Source of the DNA: JADHLK01 sp038131695
GTDB lineage: Bacteria; Pseudomonadota; Alphaproteobacteria; Puniceispirillales; Puniceispirillaceae
Assembly: GCA_038131695.1 (NCBI GenBank)
Contig: JAYPQA010000015.1
Location: forward strand, 1-49,688
Reading direction: 5' to 3'
DNA: 49,688 nt
In this document: positions 9,729-18,506 of the stretch, piece by piece
Layout of the letters: every line of letters starts with the position of its first letter
Numbering within the stretch: the first letter of the stretch is position 1
Notes under the pieces: model-generated
The model's database searches: none
Seen by the model: the letters and a program-made list of their open reading frames with translations, nothing else
Told to the model about the DNA's origin: nothing
Position numbers and translations under genes: made by a program

Positions 9729-10220
9729 TTACTTCTTTGCCGCGGCCTTTTTCGCAGCCTTTTTGGCCGATGCCTTTTTGGCAGGCGCTTTTTTCGCGGC
9801 GGCTTTTTTCGCAGCAGCCGCTTTCTTGGCCGCAGCTTTTTCAGCCGGAGCCGCCTCAACCGGAGCGGCGGCCTTGACCGCTTTTTTCGCAGCCTGTTTT
9901 GGTGCACCATCTGGATGGATGCCGCTGATCTTCAACAGCGTCAGATCCTGGCGATGCCCCTGGGTGCGACGATGGTTTTTGCGCCGCTTGCGCTTGAAGA
10001 TAATGATCTTCGGCCCGCGCGTCTGCTTGACCACCTCAGCCGATACAGCCGCTCCTGCGACCTGCGGCGTGCCAATGGTCATTTTTTCGCCATCTGCGAT
10101 CATCAGCACATTATCCAGAGAGATGGTGTCTCCGGCATCTGCCTTGATCTGTTCGACCAGAATCACATCATCTTTCGCGACGCGATATTGTTTGCCACCT
10201 GTTTTGACCACCGCATACAT
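9729..10220 (-). CDS. rplU: 50S ribosomal protein L21 with Lys/Ala-rich tail
   Basis: L21 binds 23S rRNA and L20. The first ~105 residues are the normal fold (MYAVVKTGGKQYRV, then the signature KRKRRKNHRRTQGHRQ at 76-91, then LLKISGI). Residues ~108-163 are an added tail of repeated A-A-K-K and A-P-A-K-K units, much longer than the ~103-residue E. coli protein. Similar basic tails occur in some alphaproteobacterial L21 proteins; they resemble histone-H1-like tails and may contact RNA. It leads the rplU-rpmA unit behind a good promoter. Confidence 0.95.
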   Translation of the reverse strand: MYAVVKTGGKQYRVAKDDVILVEQIKADAGDTISLDNVLMIADGEKMTIGTPQVAGAAVSAEVVKQTRGPKIIIFKRKRRKNHRRTQGHRQDLTLLKISGIHPDGAPKQAAKKAVKAAAPVEAAPAEKAAAKKAAAAKKAAAKKAPAKKASAKKAAKKAAAKK

Positions 10221-10292
10221 GGCGATACCCCAAAAATCATTGAATTACAGCCTGAAGCCTGCCAAATCGGCGGCATGACCACAGGTGGGCGG

Positions 10293-10320
10293 ACTATACA
10301 GCCAGACGGCGACCTGTCAA
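10293..10320 (-). promoter_or_regulatory. Sigma70-type promoter for rplU-rpmA
   Basis: On the minus strand a perfect -35 box TTGACA (10320-10315) and a -10 box TATAGT (10298-10293) are separated by 16 bases. They lie ~75 bases upstream of the rplU start. This is among the clearest promoters in the window and fits a strongly expressed ribosomal protein operon. Confidence 0.75.
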
Positions 10321-10458
10321 GTGCTGAGCCGTGTTTTGACACTGTTTTGCGGCAAAAAACAGGCAATTTGCTCTCTCCCCCCGCAAATCGCCGGCAAAAA
10401 ACCGTTACCCGGCAAAGATGAACCGGCCTATAAAGGATCAGGCAAGCAAGGAAAAACC

Positions 10459-10971
10459 ATGCTGATACGCCTTTACAAGAGCGGGCTGGAATTTGCCAGA
10501 GCCCATATCCTGCTGTTTGGCACGGCAAAATTCCTGTCCGGGCTGGTGATAGGCTTTGCCCTGGGGATTTATATGCTGCCGATTTTGACAGCTGAGACGG
10601 GGCTGGAGCAGGCCGAGCTGACCGAGATCCGCGATTCTGCCATAGTGAGCGGGGATTTCCGGCGCGATTTGCCGGGTTCGGATTTTCTGCATTGGGGAGA
10701 GGGGCGCATTTTCGTGCGGGCGAATCAGATTTGGCTGGAAGGCAAGCTGGCCCCGGGCCCCGATTACCGGCTCTATCTGACCCCGTCTTTTGTCGATACC
10801 AAAGCCGGTTTTCAGGCGATCAAGCAGGAGTCTGTGCAAGTCGGCCCGATTCGGGCGTTTGAGAATTTTTCCCTGCCGGTTCCGGCCGGGCTGGATGCCC
10901 CTTCCTGGCCAGCTCTGGTCATCTGGTGTGAGCGGTTTTCCATGTTCATCACCGCTGCCCGGCTGGACTAG
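10459..10971 (+). CDS. DM13 domain membrane-anchored protein
   Basis: The product is 170 residues. Residues ~15-40 form an N-terminal membrane segment (AKFLSGLVIGFALGIYMLPI), and the rest is probably periplasmic. The C-terminal half has the DM13 pattern HWGEGRIFV, then LEGKLAPGPDYRLYLTPSFV, then FENFSLPVPAGLD, then VIWCERFSMFITAA with the conserved cysteine. DM13 domains are thought to act in redox or electron transfer, but no function is proven for this bacterial type. The ATG at 10459 follows an AAGGA; the longer frame upstream has no membrane logic. Its TAG overlaps the stop of the convergent oxidoreductase. Confidence 0.75.
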   Translation: MLIRLYKSGLEFARAHILLFGTAKFLSGLVIGFALGIYMLPILTAETGLEQAELTEIRDSAIVSGDFRRDLPGSDFLHWGEGRIFVRANQIWLEGKLAPGPDYRLYLTPSFVDTKAGFQAIKQESVQVGPIRAFENFSLPVPAGLDAPSWPALVIWCERFSMFITAARLD

Positions 10972-11953
10972 CCAGCCAGCAAGGCCGCTGCCGCCTGCCG
11001 GCCGCTTTGCCAGGCTGCTTCAAGGCGCGGCCCGGCCAGCCAATCCCCTGCCAGACAGAGGCTTTTATCCGCAGAGAGTCGGGGCGCCTGCGCGGGCACG
11101 GCCTGCGCCAGCCTTGCATAAAGCCAGCGATGTGCGGCGCTATAGACCGGGGCCGCCCCCTGCCAGCCGGAGGTCCCGGCCCGGTTATTCTGAAAAACCT
11201 GCCCCTGAAATGATTGCCCCTGAAATGATTGCCCCTCCAGAGCGTGTCGGCAACCTGTTCGGCCGGGGCTTCCAGCCAGTCCCGGCTCCAGTCCGGGCTG
11301 GCCTGCAAGACCAGGCTGCACCGCCCGTCCCGGCTGTGCCAGCGCGCCCAGCTAACCGGCCCGTCCGGGTCCTCTGCTGCGCCATCTGGCGGGCAGGCGG
11401 GCTCGGCAAAGCCCAGCAAGACCGTCCAGCAGGGATCATAGCGGGCCAGCCGGGCGCTGGCCGCCAGCTGGTCAGACAGCCCGTCCAGCAGCCGGGCCGT
11501 TTGCGGGGCCGGTGCGCTCAGCACCAGCTTTTCCGCCCGCGCATAAAGGCGGCTCCCGGCAAACAGCTGATACTGGCCGGCCTCGCGGCGGATGCGAGTT
11601 ATTTCCACCTCTTGCCGGATAGCCAGCCCGCGGCCCAGAAAGCCGGGCAAATCGCGCATGGCATGGCGACCGGACAGGACGGTCTTGCCGGACGGGCTGA
11701 CCCATTCATCCAGCAGCCCAGCCTGCCTTGCCGCCGCGCACAGGCTGGCAAAATCGGGCGTGCGCGCGGTGACATATTGCGCGCCATGGTCAAAGCTGAA
11801 CCCGTCCGCCCGGCGGGTGGCACAACGCCCGCCAATGCGCCGCCCCTTATCCAGAACCAGCACCGGCCGTCCGGCCTCTTGCAAATGGCTGGCGGCGGCC
11901 AGCCCGGCCAGGCCCGCTCCCAGCACCAGAAATTCGCTTTCCTCTGCCTGCAT
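10968..11953 (-). CDS. FAD-dependent NAD(P)H oxidoreductase, renalase/amine-oxidase-like (one frameshift)
   Basis: The protein starts MQAEESEFLVLGAGLAGLAA, the dinucleotide-binding G-x-G-x-x-G. A typical DKGRRIGGRCATRRADG follows, then FDHGAQYVTARTPDF; both are hallmarks of renalase-like flavoproteins. The C-terminal FAD contact LCLAGDWLAGPRLEAAW is in another frame, so one indel lies near 11,150-11,190. Just upstream are two in-frame copies of a 15-base unit (about 11,200-11,240) adding a repeated five-residue stretch. The substrate is unknown. The stop overlaps that of the convergent DM13 gene within CTAG. Confidence 0.82.
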
Positions 11954-12122
11954 CTGTTTTGTTGCCCCTTTTTTCGCGGTCTCTGCTATGATTGGGCCAG
12001 CCGGAATTGAGCTTTGGCCCGAACGGCTTGCGATGTCTGATCTAACTGGTTCTGCAAGCGGGTTAGGCAAGGGGGCAAAGGCGCAGGTCACGAGAGAGGG
12101 AATTGATAAAAGGCAAAAGAGT

Positions 12123-12203
12123 ATGGATGTGACCCGGCTTGATACAGCTTTGTTGCTGACCCGCCAGCGCACGCTGCAGCTTTTTATCAGGCTGGCGCGC
12201 TGA
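12123..12203 (+). CDS. Possible 26-residue ORF upstream of HAD gene
   Basis: ATG at 12123 to TGA at 12203 encodes a short basic peptide beginning MDVTRLDTALLLTRQRTLQL. An AAAAGG-like site lies upstream, and the stop overlaps the next gene's ATG (TGATG), as coupled genes do. No similarity is recognised. It could be a leader peptide or chance. The rest of 11,954-12,202 shows no other feature. Confidence 0.25.
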   Translation: MDVTRLDTALLLTRQRTLQLFIRLAR

Positions 12204-13077
12204 TGCCGGCGGCGCAGCCAGCCCGCACCCGGCCCGTCGCGCGGCTAACAGATCACCTGGATGAATTTGACGGGCTGATATTGGATGGCTATGGTGGTGA
12301 TTAATATCGGGCGAGCTGGTGCCGGGGATTGCCGGGTTTCTGGAGGCGGTGGCAAAAGCGTGGTTTGGCGCTGGCGGTGCTGACCAACGGGGCCAGCTTT
12401 CCGGCCAGCCGGGCGGCAGAAAAATATCAAAAATGGGGGCTGCCGATTGCGTCTGAAGCCGTTGTTTCCAGCCGTGATGCCCTGATTCGCCAGCTCACTG
12501 CCCGCCCCCCGGACAGGCCATCTTGACGCTGGATCGGGCCAGCCAGCCGCTGGACCCGCCCGCCAGCGCAGGCTTTACCGAATTGCGGGCCGACGCAACC
12601 GCAGGGCTGGCCGCGCAGCTGGATCAGGCAGATGCGGTGGTGATGCTGGGCGCTATCAGCTGGTCAGAAGAGGATTTTGATCTGTTGGCGGCTGCGATGC
12701 GGGCCCGCCCGCGCCCTTTTTGGGTGGCGAATCCGGATGTCTCTGCCCCGCAGCCGGACGGCTTTTCAACTGAGCCGGGCTATTGGGCAATCCGGCTGAT
12801 GCAGGAGGCCGGAATCCAACCGGATTTTATCGGCAAGCCCCATGCGCCGGCCTTTGAGCTAGGTTTTGAGGCGGTGCAAAAACAGGCAGGACGGGCGCTG
12901 GACAGGCGGCGGGTGGCCATGGTGGGTGACAGCCTGCACACTGATATATTGGGCGGCAGTGCCTTTGGCTTGCAGACGGTGTTGCTGTCCGGCTATGGGT
13001 TGCTGGCCGGGCTGGATGCCGAACAGATTATCGCAGAGACCGGTATCGCCCCGGACTGGCTGGCCGCAGAGCTCTAG
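12203..13077 (+). CDS. HAD superfamily hydrolase, class IIA-like (frameshifted)
   Basis: This family of phosphatases includes NagD-like and p-nitrophenylphosphatase-like enzymes. Motif I appears as FDGLILDGYG with the nucleophile aspartate, then VPGIAGFLEAV, then LAVLTNGASFPASRAAEKYQKWGLP (motif II in pieces). The C-terminal half (12523-13077) is open and has IGKPHAPAFELGFEAV and the acidic motif VAMVGDSLHTDILGG. About three indels lie at ~12,300, ~12,345 and ~12,510. Total length fits ~290 residues. Substrate unknown. Confidence 0.8.
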
Positions 13078-13158
13078 ACCCGGCCCCCGATCAGCCTGAT
13101 CAGCCAGCGCCGCCAGCGCGTATATATAGACGGGGCCGGACATCAGGGAGCGAAGCAG

Positions 13159-13920
13159 ATGAAGGACACGCAGCCGGGCAGGATATTGATCACCGGGGCC
13201 GCCCGCCGTTTGGGCGCCGAGCTGGCTCTGGCGGCTGCCGCGGACGGGATGCAGGTGATCTTGCATTGCAACCGCAGCCGCGAGGCGGCAGAGGGGCTGG
13301 CACAGAAAATTACCGCGGCGGGCGGGCAGGCCGAAATCCTCAGCGCTGATTTGGCCGATGCAGCCGCCTGTGAGCAGCTGATGGAGGCCGCCTTTGCAGG
13401 CGGGCCGCTGACCGGGCTGATCAATAATGCCTCGCTGTTCCATTATGACCGGGCAGAGGATTTCAGCGCTGCCGGGCTGGCCGCCCATATGGCGGTCAAT
13501 CTGACCGCCCCGGCGATTTTGACGGCGCAGATGGCCCGCCGCCTGCCGGATACGGCCCGCGCCTGTATTATCAATATGCTGGATGCCAAGCTGTTCGGGA
13601 TGAATCCGGATTATTTCACCTACACCCTGTCAAAAGCAGCCTTGCAGGCGATGGGGCAGATGACGGCCCAGAATTTTGCCCCGAAATTGCGCGTCAATGC
13701 CATAGCGCCGGGCATTACCCTGCCGTCTGGCGGTCAGACGCAAGCGGAATTTGAGCAGGCGCACAAGCATAATTTGCTGGGCGAGGGGGCACAGACAGCA
13801 GAAATAGTCGCTGCCATGCGACTGATTTTGAACAGCCCGTCTATGACTGGTCATGTGATTGTGCTAGATGGGGGGGCGCATCTCAGCCCGCCTGCGCGCG
13901 ATGTGGCTTTTCTCGACTAA
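13159..13920 (+). CDS. Short-chain dehydrogenase, pteridine-reductase-like
   Basis: This 253-residue SDR has the nucleotide site ITGAARRLGAELA. That is the T-G-x3-R-x-G variant typical of pteridine reductases, where arginine binds NADPH phosphate, in place of the usual glycine motif. NNASLFHYD and the catalytic Y-x3-K in YTLSKAAL follow, then NAIAPGITLPSG and VIVLDGGAHLS. It lies 36 bases before folB, so a role in reducing dihydropterin or dihydromonapterin for folate-type cofactors is likely. Substrate is inferred from neighbour and motif only. Confidence 0.85.
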   Translation: MKDTQPGRILITGAARRLGAELALAAAADGMQVILHCNRSREAAEGLAQKITAAGGQAEILSADLADAAACEQLMEAAFAGGPLTGLINNASLFHYDRAEDFSAAGLAAHMAVNLTAPAILTAQMARRLPDTARACIINMLDAKLFGMNPDYFTYTLSKAALQAMGQMTAQNFAPKLRVNAIAPGITLPSGGQTQAEFEQAHKHNLLGEGAQTAEIVAAMRLILNSPSMTGHVIVLDGGAHLSPPARDVAFLD

Positions 13921-13956
13921 AAAGCTCTTATTACCAACAGGCCTTGACAGAACAGG

Positions 13957-14331
13957 ATGACCCGATATGGCCCATCTCTTTCCCGCCGTTTTTTTCTGAA
14001 ACAGATTGAAACGCCCTGTTCAATCGGCATTCATGATTATGAGCGCAGCGCCAGGCAGCGTATCCTGATTGACCTTGAAGTGCTGCTTGACCCGCAGGCA
14101 GAGCCGCAAAATGATTCCATAGAAGAAGCGCTGGATTATGACAAGATTTGTGCAGGCGTGATCGAGCTGGCCACCAGCAGGCATTTTGATTTGCAGGAAA
14201 CGCTGGCCAGCGCCATATTCAGGTTGGTCCGGCAAATGCCGGGGGTGACCGGCCTCAGCGTGCGCACCTGCAAGCCGGATGTCTATGAAAATGTGGCCGA
14301 GGCGGCCTATCAGATTTCCGACCTCAGCTGA
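13957..14331 (+). CDS. folB: Dihydroneopterin aldolase
   Basis: FolB cleaves 7,8-dihydroneopterin in folate synthesis. The 124-residue protein has CSIGIHDYERSARQRILIDL (early family motif), DYDKICAGVIELATSRHFDL, QETLASAIFRLV with the conserved glutamate, and LSVRTCKPDVYENV with the catalytic lysine region. It forms a pair with the SDR upstream. folE and folD are also in the window, so much of folate metabolism is represented here. It converges on phaR. Confidence 0.93.
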   Translation: MTRYGPSLSRRFFLKQIETPCSIGIHDYERSARQRILIDLEVLLDPQAEPQNDSIEEALDYDKICAGVIELATSRHFDLQETLASAIFRLVRQMPGVTGLSVRTCKPDVYENVAEAAYQISDLS

Positions 14332-14337
14332 GCCGCC

Positions 14338-14805
14338 CTAATGCGGGCCAAAGCGTTCCAGCCGGGCGCGCAATTTTTCCATTTCCTCACGCAGCTGGCC
14401 AAGGGTGGCCCGGTCGTCACCTGATACAGCATCGCGCTCGGGATCTGCCTGATCGCGGATGCTGTCCAGCGCGCCATCCAGAAACTTGTCTGCATCCCCG
14501 TAATGGCGGGCAAAGGCCGCCATTGTCCTCTCCAGATAGCGTGACAGCAACAGCTCATTGCGCCCGCCATAGGCCCGGATGATCAGCCGCAACGCCTCGG
14601 TTGGCAGCATTTGATGCCCGTCTGTTTCAATCTCCAGAATAATCTGGATAAGGGTCAGCCGGGTCAAATCCGCCCCGCTGCGGGCATCCACCACCTGAAT
14701 CTCGGCCCCGCTGCGAATCATGTTGGCCAGCTCAGCTTGCGTGATATAGCAGGACCGGTCTGTGTCATAGAGGCGGCGATTGGCGTATTTCTTGACAACA
14801 ATCAT
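14338..14805 (-). CDS. phaR: Polyhydroxyalkanoate synthesis repressor PhaR
   Basis: PhaR senses PHA granules and represses phasin and PHA genes. The N-terminus VVKKYANRRLYDTDRSCYIT is the PHB/PHA accumulation regulator DNA-binding domain; the next ~70 residues (QIILEIETDG, LRLIIRAYGG, LLLSRYLERTM) are the associated helical domain. Its 155 residues are shorter than the ~180-200 of many homologues, mainly at the C-terminus. No PHA synthase is in this window. A ~215-base gap to the next gene holds two copies of GGGGAAACAGGC (near 14,970-15,010) but no gene. Confidence 0.92.
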   Translation of the reverse strand: MIVVKKYANRRLYDTDRSCYITQAELANMIRSGAEIQVVDARSGADLTRLTLIQIILEIETDGHQMLPTEALRLIIRAYGGRNELLLSRYLERTMAAFARHYGDADKFLDGALDSIRDQADPERDAVSGDDRATLGQLREEMEKLRARLERFGPH

Positions 14806-15021
14806 TCAGCACAGCTCCGCCACGGGTGACAGCAAAAATATAAAAAACTTATATTGCACCGCAACATAACAGCTTTCAGGGCCATTTGCCAAGCCCTGTT
14901 CTGGTGACTGGCCATGGCGGGCGCTCTGGGCTAGCATGGCGGCTGGACAAACGGGCGGCTGGCCGGCCCGGGGAAACAGGCCCGGGTAATTAGTCCAGGG
15001 GAAACAGGCAAGGGTGCGGTC

Positions 15022-15765
15022 ATGTATGACATTACCGATTTGGATAATTTTTATCACAGTCCGCGCGGCCAGAAACTGGCCGCCCAGCTGGCCCAGGATA
15101 TTGCCGCGCTCTGGCAGCCCGCACGCACCGCCAGCCAGCTGGCGGTTGGCTATCCGTTTTTGTTTCTGCCTGAGGATCAGCTGCCGCCTGTCCTGATGCC
15201 GACCCCGCCCGGCGCGCTGGTCTGGCCGGGGCAGAAGGGGGTGATCAGCGCGCTCACCGCGCCGCATAGCTGGCCGGTTGCCAGTGATCAGACAGATTAT
15301 CTGCTGATCACCCATGCGCTGGAATTTGCCCCGGACCCGGCGCAATTCATGGCGGAAGCCGCGCGTGTCCTGTCCGGTTCTGGCCAGCTGCTGGTCATGA
15401 TTCCGAATCGGAACAGCCGCTGGGTTGCCTCGCGCGGGCCTTTTGGTGAGGGCTTGCCCTACAGCCGCGGCCAGATCACCCGCCTGCTGGATGGGGCGGG
15501 CCTGAAAATAACAGCCGTCAATCGCAGCCTGCTGCTGCCGCCGATAGCGGGTCTGGCCAGCGAGAGCGGGCTGGGGCGGGCGGCCCGCCGGCTGGGCCGG
15601 ATGCTGGGGGGTGTTTTGCTGGTTCAGGCAACAAAAATGGTTTATGTGAAAAAGAAGCGAAAATCGGCTGCCAGGCTGGGGCCGCTGGCTCCGGTCATGG
15701 TGCGCCCCCTGTCTGGTCAGGGGCTGCACAGCCAGCCAAGACTGCAAACAGCCAAGGATGAATGA
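15022..15765 (+). CDS. SAM-dependent methyltransferase, type 11-like
   Basis: This 247-residue protein begins MYDITDLDNFYHSPRGQ, typical of an alphaproteobacterial family encoded beside gloB or aromatic genes. The methyltransferase part shows DYLLITHALEFAPDPAQFM, AARVLSGSGQLLVMIPN (post motif I) and SRGQITRLLDGAGL. The glycine-rich motif I is weak. The C-terminus is basic. Its TGA overlaps the next start, so it is probably cotranscribed with chorismate mutase. Substrate not known. Confidence 0.8.
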   Translation: MYDITDLDNFYHSPRGQKLAAQLAQDIAALWQPARTASQLAVGYPFLFLPEDQLPPVLMPTPPGALVWPGQKGVISALTAPHSWPVASDQTDYLLITHALEFAPDPAQFMAEAARVLSGSGQLLVMIPNRNSRWVASRGPFGEGLPYSRGQITRLLDGAGLKITAVNRSLLLPPIAGLASESGLGRAARRLGRMLGGVLLVQATKMVYVKKKRKSAARLGPLAPVMVRPLSGQGLHSQPRLQTAKDE

Positions 15766-16406
15766 TGGCAGAGGATCTGGAAAAATTACGGGCGGAAATT
15801 GACCGCATAGATAGTGACTTGCTGGGTTTGATTGAGGCGCGCCAGGCGGTTGCGGCGCGGGTGGCCGCCAGCAAGGCACCGGGAAGCCCGGTCTTTCGGC
15901 CAGCGCGTGAGGCAGCCTTGCTGGCCAGGCTGCTGGATCGCGCCGCCCCTCAGAACAGCCAGCTGGTCAAGCGGGTCTGGCGCCAGCTGCTCTCGGCCAG
16001 CGTCGCCCGGCAAAAACCGGATTTCACCATTCTGGCCCCGCACCCGATCGCCCTGGCGGCCAGCCATCTGGCGGCCGGCTTTTTCACCCTGATCACAACT
16101 TCGGATTCGGCAGAGGCGCTGGCCCGGCTGGCCGCAGGAGAGGGCGATTTGGCCCTGCTGGATGCTGCCAGCCTGGCTGCCCGCGCCGCCGAAATTTCCG
16201 AATCAGGCCCGATCCGGCTGATCGGACGGTTTGAGGATTTGTTCCTCCTCTCCGGCTTGCCGACAGATGCGGATGAAACCGGTTTGGCAATCTGGGCCGT
16301 CCGGCAGGGGGATTCATTTGCACTTGTCGAACAATCAGGCTATCTAGAAGGGCCGTCCGGGGCGCATCTGCTGGGCCGTATCGCAGCTGATTCGGCCAGC
16401 CGGTAA
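15762..16406 (+). CDS. Chorismate mutase, AroQ type
   Basis: It converts chorismate to prephenate. Residues 1-95 carry the AroQ helices: LRAEIDRIDSDLLGLIEARQ, then RPAREAALLARLLDRA. Residues ~100-214 look like a reduced substrate-binding-like region, common in the alphaproteobacterial family, and not a full prephenate dehydratase. Starts at 15762 and 15765 are both possible, overlapping the previous stop. The next genes are hisC and prephenate dehydrogenase, so the product feeds tyrosine synthesis. Confidence 0.9.
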   Translation: MMAEDLEKLRAEIDRIDSDLLGLIEARQAVAARVAASKAPGSPVFRPAREAALLARLLDRAAPQNSQLVKRVWRQLLSASVARQKPDFTILAPHPIALAASHLAAGFFTLITTSDSAEALARLAAGEGDLALLDAASLAARAAEISESGPIRLIGRFEDLFLLSGLPTDADETGLAIWAVRQGDSFALVEQSGYLEGPSGAHLLGRIAADSASR

Positions 16407-16480
16407 AGCCCGGCTCTGGCAAAGTCTCCGGCAGCTCAGGCAAAAGCCGCAAGGAGCCAATACTAAAGAGGATTGAGAAG

Positions 16481-17590
16481 ATGGCGAGCCCAAAACCGCG
16501 CCCGGCGATTGAATCTCTGGTGAGTTACCAGCCTGCCTTTGGCAAGCCGCCGCCGGGTCGGCCGATTCGCCTGTCAGCCAATGAAGGGGCGCTGGGCTGC
16601 TCTCCTGCTGTGGCAGAAGCGCTGAAAAATACCGAGCTGGAATTGAGCCGCTATCCGGAGCCGCAAGATTACCATCTGATAACCGATATTGCCGGGCGCT
16701 ATCAGCTGGCGGCGGATCGGATTTTGCTCTCCAACGGCTCGGATGAGCTGATCTACCTGCTCTGCCAGGCCTATCTGGATCCCGGGGATGAGGCCATCCA
16801 TACTCAATATGGTTTTCTGGTCTTTCCGCAATCCATTTCGGTTGCCGGGGCAACACCGGTGGTCGCAGCTGATGACGGGATGACCGTTTCGGTGGATGCG
16901 ATTCTGGCTGCGGTAACAGAGCGCACAAAAATGGTGTTTCTGGCCAATCCGAATAATCCGACCGGCACGATGATCGATGAGGGTGAGGTGCGGCGCCTGC
17001 AGGCCGGGCTGCCAGACAGCGTATTGCTGGTGCTGGATTTGGCCTATAGTGAATTTATGGGCGGTGCGATGGATTATGCAGCCGACATGGTGGAAAATTC
17101 GGAAAATACCGTCATGCTGCGGACTTTTTCCAAATTGCACGGGCTGGCCTCTGTGCGGCTGGGATGGGGCTATTTCCCGCCGGAGATATTGGCGGTTCTG
17201 CAATCCATTCGTGGCCCGTTTTCGGTCAATCAAATCGCCGTGCTGGCGGGCCGGGCCGCAATAGCTGATCTGGATTTTCAGCAGCGCAGCTGTGAGCATA
17301 ATGATCGCTGGGTGCCGGAGGTAACCAGACGGCTGGCAGAGCTGGGCCTGACAGTGCATCCGACCGTTGCCAATTTCTTTCTGGTTCAGTTTGACGGCCA
17401 TAATGGGCCGCGCGCGGATCAGGCGCTGGAATTTTTCCGCCAGCGCGGGATTTTGCTGCGCGATATGGTTCCCTATGGCCTGCCGGACTGTCTGCGTATG
17501 TCTATCGGGACAGATGCCGAAATGGAGCAGGTGATCGCCTGTTTTTCCGATCTGATGTCAGATAGCAGGCCGGGTGCATCTGGCCAATGA
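16481..17590 (+). CDS. hisC: Histidinol-phosphate / aromatic aminotransferase
   Basis: This is a PLP class I/II aminotransferase. Seen are RLSANEGALGCSP, SNGSDELIYLL, LANPNNPTGT (156-165), LDLAYSEF, and TFSKLHGLASVRLGWG with the PLP lysine at 218. The 369 residues are normal for HisC. Between chorismate mutase and prephenate dehydrogenase, such enzymes often serve both histidinol phosphate and phenylpyruvate or prephenate. Its TGA overlaps the next ATG (ATGA at 17587). Confidence 0.93.
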   Translation: MASPKPRPAIESLVSYQPAFGKPPPGRPIRLSANEGALGCSPAVAEALKNTELELSRYPEPQDYHLITDIAGRYQLAADRILLSNGSDELIYLLCQAYLDPGDEAIHTQYGFLVFPQSISVAGATPVVAADDGMTVSVDAILAAVTERTKMVFLANPNNPTGTMIDEGEVRRLQAGLPDSVLLVLDLAYSEFMGGAMDYAADMVENSENTVMLRTFSKLHGLASVRLGWGYFPPEILAVLQSIRGPFSVNQIAVLAGRAAIADLDFQQRSCEHNDRWVPEVTRRLAELGLTVHPTVANFFLVQFDGHNGPRADQALEFFRQRGILLRDMVPYGLPDCLRMSIGTDAEMEQVIACFSDLMSDSRPGASGQ

Positions 17591-18465
17591 CCAAAGCCCT
17601 CTATGACAAGGTAGCGATAATCGGCATTGGCCTTATCGGATCATCGGTTCTGCACGCCGCCAGCCGGGCGCAGCTGGCAGGCGAATTGCTGGCCTGGGAT
17701 CACCAGGCTGGGGTGCGTGAGGAGGCCCGCCAGCTGGGCCTGCCTGCCCATATTGTTGAGGATATCACCGATCTGGGCGCGGCGGACTTGATTCTGCTGT
17801 GCGTTCCGGTGGGGGCGATGGCTGGTGTGATGCAGGAGCTGGCACCCTGTTTGCGGCCTGATACGGTGATTACCGATACCGGCTCTACCAAGCGGTCTGT
17901 TATCCGGGATGTGGGCCCGCTGGTGCCGGATCATGCCATTTTTATTCCCAGCCACCCGCTGGCTGGCACCGAATTTTCCGGCCCCGGGGCGGGCTTTCCG
18001 GATTTGTTCAAAAACCGCTATTGGCTGTTGATTGAAAATGGGGCCTCGGCTGAACAGATGGAGCGGCTGGCTCGCTTTTTTACCGGGCTGGGCGCGGTCA
18101 GCGAGGTGATGGACGCAGATTATCATGACCGCGTTCTGGCGCTTACCTCGCATCTGCCGCATCTGATCGCCTATACGATTGTCAGCACGGCCGTTGATCT
18201 GGAAACTGATTTGAAAAATGATGTGATTCGCTTTTCCGCCTCCGGCTTTCGTGACTTTACCCGCATAGCGGCTTCTGATCCGACCATGTGGCGCGATGTG
18301 TTCTTGAATAATGACGAGGCGGTGCTGGAAATGCTGCAACGCTTTTCTGAGGATTTGAGCTATCTGCAGCGGGCCATTCGCTGGCAGGAGGGGGACAAGC
18401 TGCATGATTTGTTCACCCGCACCCGCTCCATTCGCCGTTCTATCATTGATGCCGGACAGGACTAG
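17587..18465 (+). CDS. tyrC: Prephenate/arogenate (cyclohexadienyl) dehydrogenase
   Basis: It oxidatively decarboxylates prephenate or arogenate for tyrosine synthesis. The N-terminus VAIIGIGLIGSSVLHA is the NAD(P) Rossmann motif; DTGSTKRSVI, FIPSHPLAGTEFSGP (substrate histidine) and ALTSHLPHLIAYTI are family motifs. 292 residues, no ACT domain, so probably not allosteric in the TyrA-ACT way. It ends the methyltransferase-chorismate mutase-hisC-tyrC unit. Confidence 0.93.
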   Translation: MTKALYDKVAIIGIGLIGSSVLHAASRAQLAGELLAWDHQAGVREEARQLGLPAHIVEDITDLGAADLILLCVPVGAMAGVMQELAPCLRPDTVITDTGSTKRSVIRDVGPLVPDHAIFIPSHPLAGTEFSGPGAGFPDLFKNRYWLLIENGASAEQMERLARFFTGLGAVSEVMDADYHDRVLALTSHLPHLIAYTIVSTAVDLETDLKNDVIRFSASGFRDFTRIAASDPTMWRDVFLNNDEAVLEMLQRFSEDLSYLQRAIRWQEGDKLHDLFTRTRSIRRSIIDAGQD

Positions 18466-18506
18466 CAGGCCAAACAGGAACGGACTGGCTGGCTGGCCCT
18501 CCCCGC

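Noticed and set aside
9235..10278. Plus-strand 347-residue frame across rpmA and rplU
   Set aside because: It is antisense to two certain ribosomal protein genes; its F/A-rich repeat is the shadow of the L21 Lys/Ala tail.
10790..12010. Plus-strand 406-residue frame over the flavoprotein
   Set aside because: Antisense to a gene with clear FAD motifs; the product is R/P/A-rich with no recognisable fold.
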